Origin: Lineus longissimus
Taxonomy: Eukaryota > Nemertea > Pilidiophora > Heteronemertea > Lineidae
Direction: 5' to 3'
Assembly: GCF_910592395.1 (NCBI RefSeq)
Contig: NC_088324.1
Coordinates: 2,664,001 to 2,728,000 of the forward strand
DNA: 64,000 nt
The notes beneath the pieces were generated by a model. The model ran no database searches. It had not been told where the DNA came from and saw only the letters and a program-made list of their open reading frames with translations. The position numbers were made by a program, and so were the translations under genes. Shown one piece after another: positions 58,460 to 64,000 of the stretch. Every line of letters begins with the position of its first letter. Positions within the stretch are counted from its first letter, which is position 1.

Positions 58460-59530
58460 AACTGTAACTGTTGTTGTTGTTGTCGTTGCTGGTGTACGTT
58501 TCCGCCTAGACCGCTAAGCCTCCACAGGGGTAATAAAGGCCTCTAGGTTGTTTGAGGGAGTGTGTGGGAGGGGCAAGGGAGAGGGGGGTTCACTAACATC
58601 TAAAAATGTAATTTTATTTGGAAAGCATGTGTATTTCGTCAGTTATCTGAAGGAATGGGCAAAAAATGGGCACCAGTGAGAAGGGCGCGACTCTACCCCC
58701 TCACCGGAAAACCGTAAGGGCGGCCGGATTTTTTTCTCTTGCAAATTAAAAAACAGCATTCTGACTTCCTTACCTGGAAGTGGAATCACCTAAAAAACTG
58801 CAGTGTTGGAGCTAAAGGAGAGTTAAAATCGCCTTTTTACTGAAATTTGAGATTGCATTGTTTTTGGGACGTACTGTACCTGTCATTAAAATGTACCTGG
58901 GGCAAAACAAAAGGCATGAAAAGGTAGCTCAGATCATGTACTTTCAATTTCAATAGGCGGTGTTTAGTGATAATTCTGTTTGATGCACGAAAATTGACAA
59001 AAGACTTAGCCTATTTTGAGGGATAATGAATGTTTTTTTAAAAGGAAAATGAGTAGGAAATGGTTAACAGCCGTACCCCAAAACTGTGGGGTTATTTTCG
59101 AAACCAATCCACCAGCCTTCATAGTACCCTAGGACAGGTCTGTGGTAGAAATTACAACTAGATCTGTTGACCCCCCACCTTGCCACCATTTGCATGATCC
59201 TGCATAGTGGTATCATGGACTGACACTTAAGCACCCTCAGAACATCAAAACAAGTTATACCATGCATGTAAGTTAATCAACGATAACCAAATTAACCTGC
59301 TCGCGATCGGTTGAAGGAGTGTCCGAAAAATGTAAATGGCTATTGCGCAATAACTAATGCAGGTAATGAGGTCAAACAAACTGAAAACAAAAGGTTTCGA
59401 GATGTGGCCGAAGTTTGACAACTCTGTGCGAAAAAGAGCTGGTGGAGTGTATATACTCATAATTTATATATCTTTATGGTAGTCTCCGACAGTAGTAAAA
59501 GTCATGATGAAATATAACATTCTCACTAAT
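58460..59530. other. Non-coding stretch
   Basis: No supported gene. It contains a GTT microsatellite (about 58467-58484) and presumably the upstream regions of the flanking genes. Confidence 0.4.
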
Positions 59531-59537
59531 TGTAGCC

Positions 59538-60658
59538 ATGCTGGTTTCTTTTAAAATAGAAGAAAGCAGCAACGGAGGCAACCGAGATCGGTGCGGTGCA
59601 GATGCCACTTCATGCATCTATTTGAAAGTTTTGGCATTATCCAACACGTGTTCACTAGTTGTAGGTCTACTGCCAATGAGGGTAATTAACGTATGGCCAA
59701 ATCTCCTACAATATCGCCTAATTGGAGAGGCAAGATGTCAAGCATTTTTCTTCATTCCGAACATATTTTACAACACGTCCGTTTGGCAAATTCTAATCAT
59801 TGCAATCGATATATTTAACGTTATCAAATTTCCCCTGAAAGCGGCGCAGTGCTGCACGATGAGAAAAGCTCGAATCCTATTTGCTGTAAATTTCATTTCG
59901 CACCTACTGATTTATATATCTGCCTAGTTCCTCCCGGTCGGTGCAACAAGATGGCGACGGTTTTGTTTTTCCTTCTGCATATACTCAGCGATTACTTCGC
60001 CTGGTATGACAAAGTATTTGACCCAATGAACGCAACATTTGACGTTTTCCCTCCACTTATTATTAGTATTATTATTCTACAGAATTTACAAAGCGCCCTA
60101 ATCAGAAAATCCGCTCTAGGGCACTTAACAAAGATAAAACATTCATTGCACACAAATATTGAAATAAGAACTTGACAAAAATATGACTTCAAAACAACAA
60201 ACCTCTGGATTATAAAAGCTTGTCAAATAAAACATTGTAATAGCTTTTTAAAAGTATGGTATTGACTGACTTCTTGTATACATGAAGACTGGAAGACTGT
60301 CTTACGGCCAAGGGTTGCTATTTCTTCTGATTTTTATAATAATTATAAGTCTTAAGAAACTCAGTTCAGAATTAAAGGACAAGGCACGCGGATATTCCAA
60401 AGTGCGTCAAAGGCAGGAACAGTCAATGACAGTCATGTTGGTTGTCGTAGCAACCTCTCTTTTAGTCTTGCTTTACCTTTAACAGTCTACTTCATACTCT
60501 GGCGATGTTGCCTGGAGCATGTGACGATCTCCCAACCAAATCTACGAGGTGTCACTTTCGAAATAGTATTCGAACTAGGAATTACAAACGACGCCATGAA
60601 TTTCTTCTTGCACTCGGCAAATAGCTCAAAATTTAGGACCGATTTAAAACGTTTATGA
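59538..60658 (+). pseudogene. Broken rhodopsin-class GPCR
   Basis: Frame 59538-59927 (ATG start) contains TM2-TM4: CIYLKVLALSNTC, the TM3 Cys in GEARCQAFFF, and IIAIDIFNVIKFPLKA, where DRY has become DIF; it ends at TAG within TM4. The intervening stretch holds a Trp-containing loop and possible TM5 in another frame, then AT-rich sequence resembling a dispersed repeat (TTTACAAAGCGCCC ... GCTCTAGGGCAC, about 60058-60240). Frame 60282-60482 gives another TM5-loop (QGLLFLLIFIIIISLKK, RGYSKVRQRQEQS) and start of TM6. After a shift near 60450 the text runs through LALPLTVYFILW and the TM7 box NDAMNFFLH to TGA at 60656. TM1 is missing. At least three breaks, so a pseudogene unless spliced in a way I cannot see. 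Confidence 0.7.
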
Positions 60659-61599
60659 ATACGGGTGGAAGGCTGAAGCAACAATTTTCACAATAATGCA
60701 CAGCTGACTCTGATACAGCTGATTGTGGCGACATCTAATAACAGAGTCTTTTTTACTCTTTACCCAATGTACCTGATATCCGATCAAATACGCAGTGCAA
60801 CTCAATGTACCAAGGGTTGCTGTTACTGCGGTGTCTTCCCATTTCTCATTTGGCAAGTTTCCCACTTCGCTATTTCCCATTTCGCCAGTTCCCATTTCGC
60901 CCATATTATTTTTTGCTTCAACCCCCTGCACGAAATGGATCATTCCATTATTTTTTCACTGATCCTGATTTTGCCCATCTTCTTGAATTGATGGTTTTCC
61001 TTTGTGTTTTTGGAAATGTTTGAATAAAGGATTGTTAAAAATAGTTTCATGCTTTTCCAGTTTCTTCCCCCTTTTGTTTTGAAGTCAATGGTTTCACGGC
61101 TACTTAAACAGGGGGCGCTTCTGGGCACATTAACTTCCTTCACTCGCAGAGAGGCGCGTGTGTTACCAGGCTGGTTCAAATCTTCCAGAATTGTCATTCT
61201 AAACGGATATTGAAATTGTTTTAATTATCCCAACGATCATTCGAATTAGAAATTTAACGCATACATGTTGTTGGTTTCATGGTCGAACACAAAGTGGGTT
61301 TTAAGCATTGGTGAAAATGAGCTGGTATGTAATTGCTGAAAAGGAAGAGTCAATTTTTTAAGAGGATTATAATAGAAGATGGCGAAATGGAAAACTTGTG
61401 AAATTGGAAATTGGCGAAACCTAACACTGCCTTGGCGGTCAAGATGTGTATATCTTTAAGTGTTAAAAATGATCAACAACGATGTCTTACAACTACAATG
61501 CACATGTATCCTAAAACCAATGTAGCAGCCACTTGCCTTAACATGCCCGAAAGTTTCGGTCCCCGGTCTCTGATCGATCAAAACGACAAATCGTTGGCA

Positions 61600-61790
61600 T
61601 TATTAAGGGTAATAATACCCAGCTGTCGGCTGCCCAGTCACCTCCTATTCTACTTAAGTAGCTTCCATCAACAAACAAACAAAGGAAAAATTCAAAATCA
61701 GAATGAAATATGACGCTTTTCCGATGTTGACCCAAGTTAGCTCTCCATGCGTCGACTCTTACCACGTGGAACTATGCACTATTCAGGTGT
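61600..61790 (+). repeat. Dispersed repeat R1, copy 3
   Basis: Begins near GGGTAATAATACCCAGCTGT and runs through AGTCACCTCCTATTCTAC, GGAAAAATTCAAAA, GACGCTTTTCCGATGTTGAC and CTCTCCATGCGTCGAC. Closely matches the reverse complement of 42079-42290. Confidence 0.7.
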
Positions 61791-61799
61791 GTCCTGGAG

Positions 61800-62440
61800 T
61801 CATGGATCTACCCTATGATGTCTTGGTGCTGATATCGATTTTTCCGACGTCACGCTGATGACGCTTGATGGAAATGACGTTGCGTCTTAATAGCGGGGTG
61901 ACGTTAACTCGAATCTCGGCGTGCACTCACTTGGCAGGAAAGGTCTTTCGCGCGAGGACTTGTGCACCCTGTAGACTCGTGTCTGGTCAACGCTGGAGAA
62001 CCACGGGCATCGCATGAGGAGACAACCAACAGCATTCCGCGAAGTTACTATTTATAGCTCACAAGGTCATTTGCATAAGATATTGATGACGTTTTAGTCA
62101 CGTGACAGTCGGACATCTACACTTATTTATACGAATTTGAGCTTATTTCAAAGTCAATTATCTTTGACCCTGCATTGTTTTTTAAAAATTAATGATACCA
62201 TAGAGTCAGAGAGAGAAATATTCCGAACAATTATGTAGTATTTCCAACACTCGGACATGTGCCAGATTGAATCTAACTGCCCTAGTTAGAAAGCCTGGAT
62301 CCATTACGAAACCGCATGTTTGTCCGACATTGCCTGTAATTCAGCGATGGGGAAATAGAGGGCAGCAGCTGCAGTGACGTCATCTTCGCGGAATGCTATC
62401 ATAATATGTGATTTCGGAAATCGAATAAACTATTGAAAGG
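61800..62440. other. Non-coding stretch downstream of the GPCR gene
   Basis: No supported gene, only short frames. It includes the region 3' of the receptor gene on the minus strand; AATAAA occurs on the plus strand (about 62424) but no clear minus-strand signal was identified. Confidence 0.35.
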
Positions 62441-62449
62441 GATGTAGTC

Positions 62450-63716
62450 TTAGTTACCATTTAAACCACAATGAGTAACACAACAGTGTGTGTATTTCTT
62501 GCAGAAGCCAATGTGCATCACTGCAACTGCATCATTTCTAAATTTCTTCCCACCGCCAAGGAAATACATGTAAAAATTGATGGCATAATTAACATGCCAA
62601 ATGAAACTACAGACCCATTGCTCAACATTATAACGCAGAAACCAATAAGGCTTGCTAAGATTGTACCTTTCTCTCATAATTGGCATGTCCATAGATGTTA
62701 TATAAAACCTCAGCGGCAAGGAACAGAAAATGTATGCCAAGCTGACCAAGATCAGCATCCGTATCATATACTTATTCTCAGTGGCTCGAGCAATGGCTTT
62801 TACATTCTCTTTCGTCGCCGTTGTCGTCGTGGTAGAGAGTCTGTGTCTCTTCGCAGTTGCGCGTTGTACTCCAGTAATAATACCAACGTTACATAAGAAT
62901 ATCAATGTAAATGGAATAACGGTGCCAAAGAGGAGAATGTAGGTTGGTGCCAAGGCACTCACGGTGGGATCATCAAAAGTGACCGGTACGACGTTCTCTA
63001 TTTCTGTAAAAAAATGAAACGGACATGTTATCTGATTGGTGATTTCACTCAACACTCAGATACAACTGCACGTCCTTTAACACACATTAATTGTGATGTT
63101 CGTATGTGAAATCTGTTCGTTAGTAGACGTCGATCTAGCAATGACATCGCAGCTAAATGGCAATCATGTTGGACATGGTGGATACTCAACTTTTGTCTGA
63201 TATTATAAGTACATTTTATTCACAGAGCCATGCTGTTTTACCGGCGGTGTGCGTCAATCCTAAAGTATCATCCTTTGAGGAGAGGGATACCAACACACAT
63301 ATTTGATAGATCACATTTAGTACACATTTAAGCCCACAAACAATCCCTCAATTTCCATTCCATTCCGTTGTGTAATGCCTAGCACCATCATCACATATGG
63401 AGGTCAGAGTTCATCGGACATCAGATCGGGTCATTGCGCTGGCCTAGTGAGACTTTCTCCTGAATGGGTCAAAAAAGAACTTGAGAATGGTTTACCTGTA
63501 TTCGGTTCAGTTGTATAATCGAAGGTCCAAAACAGATTCAAGCTTGTACCAAAAATTATCACTGCTGTCACAACCACTATCTTAGTTGCCTTAGACCTTG
63601 TGCAGAGTGTTGTTGCCCTCATCGGAGCCCACACCACAATGAGCCTGTCCACTGACATCTCCGCTAGGAATAACCCTGATGTGATGCCAGCAGCATTTGC
63701 AACATACCAGAAAGCC
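62450..63716 (-). CDS. Rhodopsin-class GPCR, two 3' exons (5' end outside window)
   Basis: Exon at 63496-63716 opens after TTGTGATGACAG and closes at ACAG/GTAAAC; the last exon is 62450-63003 after TTTTTTTACAG. They join in phase 1 across one Glu codon. The first encodes TM3 and TM4: FWYVANAAGITSGLFLAEMS, then DRLIVVW in place of DRY, and VVVTAVIIFG. The second encodes an extracellular loop, TM5 (TYILLFGTVIPFTLIFLCNV), a Thr-rich basic third loop, TM6 (SLAYIFCSLPLRFY) and TM7 with NYAINFYMYFLGG, where NPxxY reads NFYMY. The C-tail is short and Cys-rich. Exons for TM1-TM2 must lie beyond 64000. The pattern resembles invertebrate peptide-receptor-like orphans. No stop or frameshift in the visible part. 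Confidence 0.8.
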
Positions 63717-64000
63717 CTGTCATCACAAAAATATAGCGTTATATTAAAGAGGTTATCCTTCCTAAAACCTTTATGAAAATATAAACGAACTTCATATATA
63801 AAAGTGGGCACTCAAATTATCGAACGAAAAGTATTTTCTCAGATCAGTTTCCGTTCGATAACGTCATTACACTTCTTTTTTAAATTCGACTAAATGTAAT
63901 GGAATCAATGACATTTAAGCTACAGCACTCAATTCTGATCAAGGGAGTGCAGAGAACAGTTACCTTTCGTATGTACGGTCATCACCAGTTTTTATATAAC

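Noticed and set aside
1-64000. CRISPR array, bacterial operon or prophage
   Set aside because: Direct repeats present are satellites or transposon parts, spacers are not unique and regular, and genes are spliced and eukaryotic.

Overview
The window is animal genomic DNA, most likely from a marine invertebrate. The evidence is spliced genes with GT/AG introns, rhodopsin-class GPCR genes, CCCTAA interstitial telomere repeats, abundant AT-rich non-coding DNA, and a dense load of eukaryotic transposons (Polinton/Maverick, LINE, BEL/Pao, Harbinger, pogo-like, SINE, hairpin MITEs). The recurring AGGCCTA and ACATGTAC words would fit a marine deuterostome or lophotrochozoan, but I cannot name a species. 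There are no bacterial operons, CRISPR arrays or rRNA genes.

Layout. 1-7.76 kb: a decayed Polinton/Maverick with a zinc-binding protein, a chromodomain integrase that has lost its catalytic Glu, an A32-type packaging ATPase, a jelly-roll minor capsid candidate and a major capsid candidate. 9.1-10.6 kb: a 5'-truncated LINE. 10.67 and 11.5 kb: two hairpin MITEs. 12.85-13.1 kb: a tiny intact gene for a secreted peptide precursor with dibasic cleavage sites and a C-terminal amidation glycine. 15.98-21.06 kb: a large inverted repeat, followed at once by a CRE/TATA promoter and a possible spliced gene (21.1-22.0 kb). 22.1-22.6 kb: about 100-bp tandem repeats. 27.1-28.0 kb: an intact single-exon GPCR. 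28.6-29.1 kb: 136-bp tandem repeats. 30.3-30.5 kb: interstitial telomere repeat. 30.6-31.4 kb: a Harbinger-type MITE. 36-39.5 kb: a BEL/Pao scrap, then an apparently intact four-exon pogo-like transposase. 40.3-44.3 kb: a host gene with signal peptide and PAN/apple-like domain. 46.3-53.1 kb: a three-level nest, with a Harbinger inside a pogo-like transposon inside a LINE. 57.2-58.4 kb: a spliced host gene rich in Cys/His. 59.5-60.7 kb: a broken GPCR. 62.4-63.7 kb: the 3' exons of another GPCR.

How the pieces relate. The two pogo-like elements are distant paralogs with the same exon plan; the first looks functional, the second has a catalytic Asp to Asn change, stops and a missing last exon. 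The Harbinger carries its usual two genes, transposase and MADF/BESS partner, on opposite strands with interleaved exons. The host genes (peptide precursor, three receptors, PAN protein, Cys/His protein) are interspersed, and several were later hit by repeats. All splice sites and domain calls were read by eye; no alignment or database search was possible.
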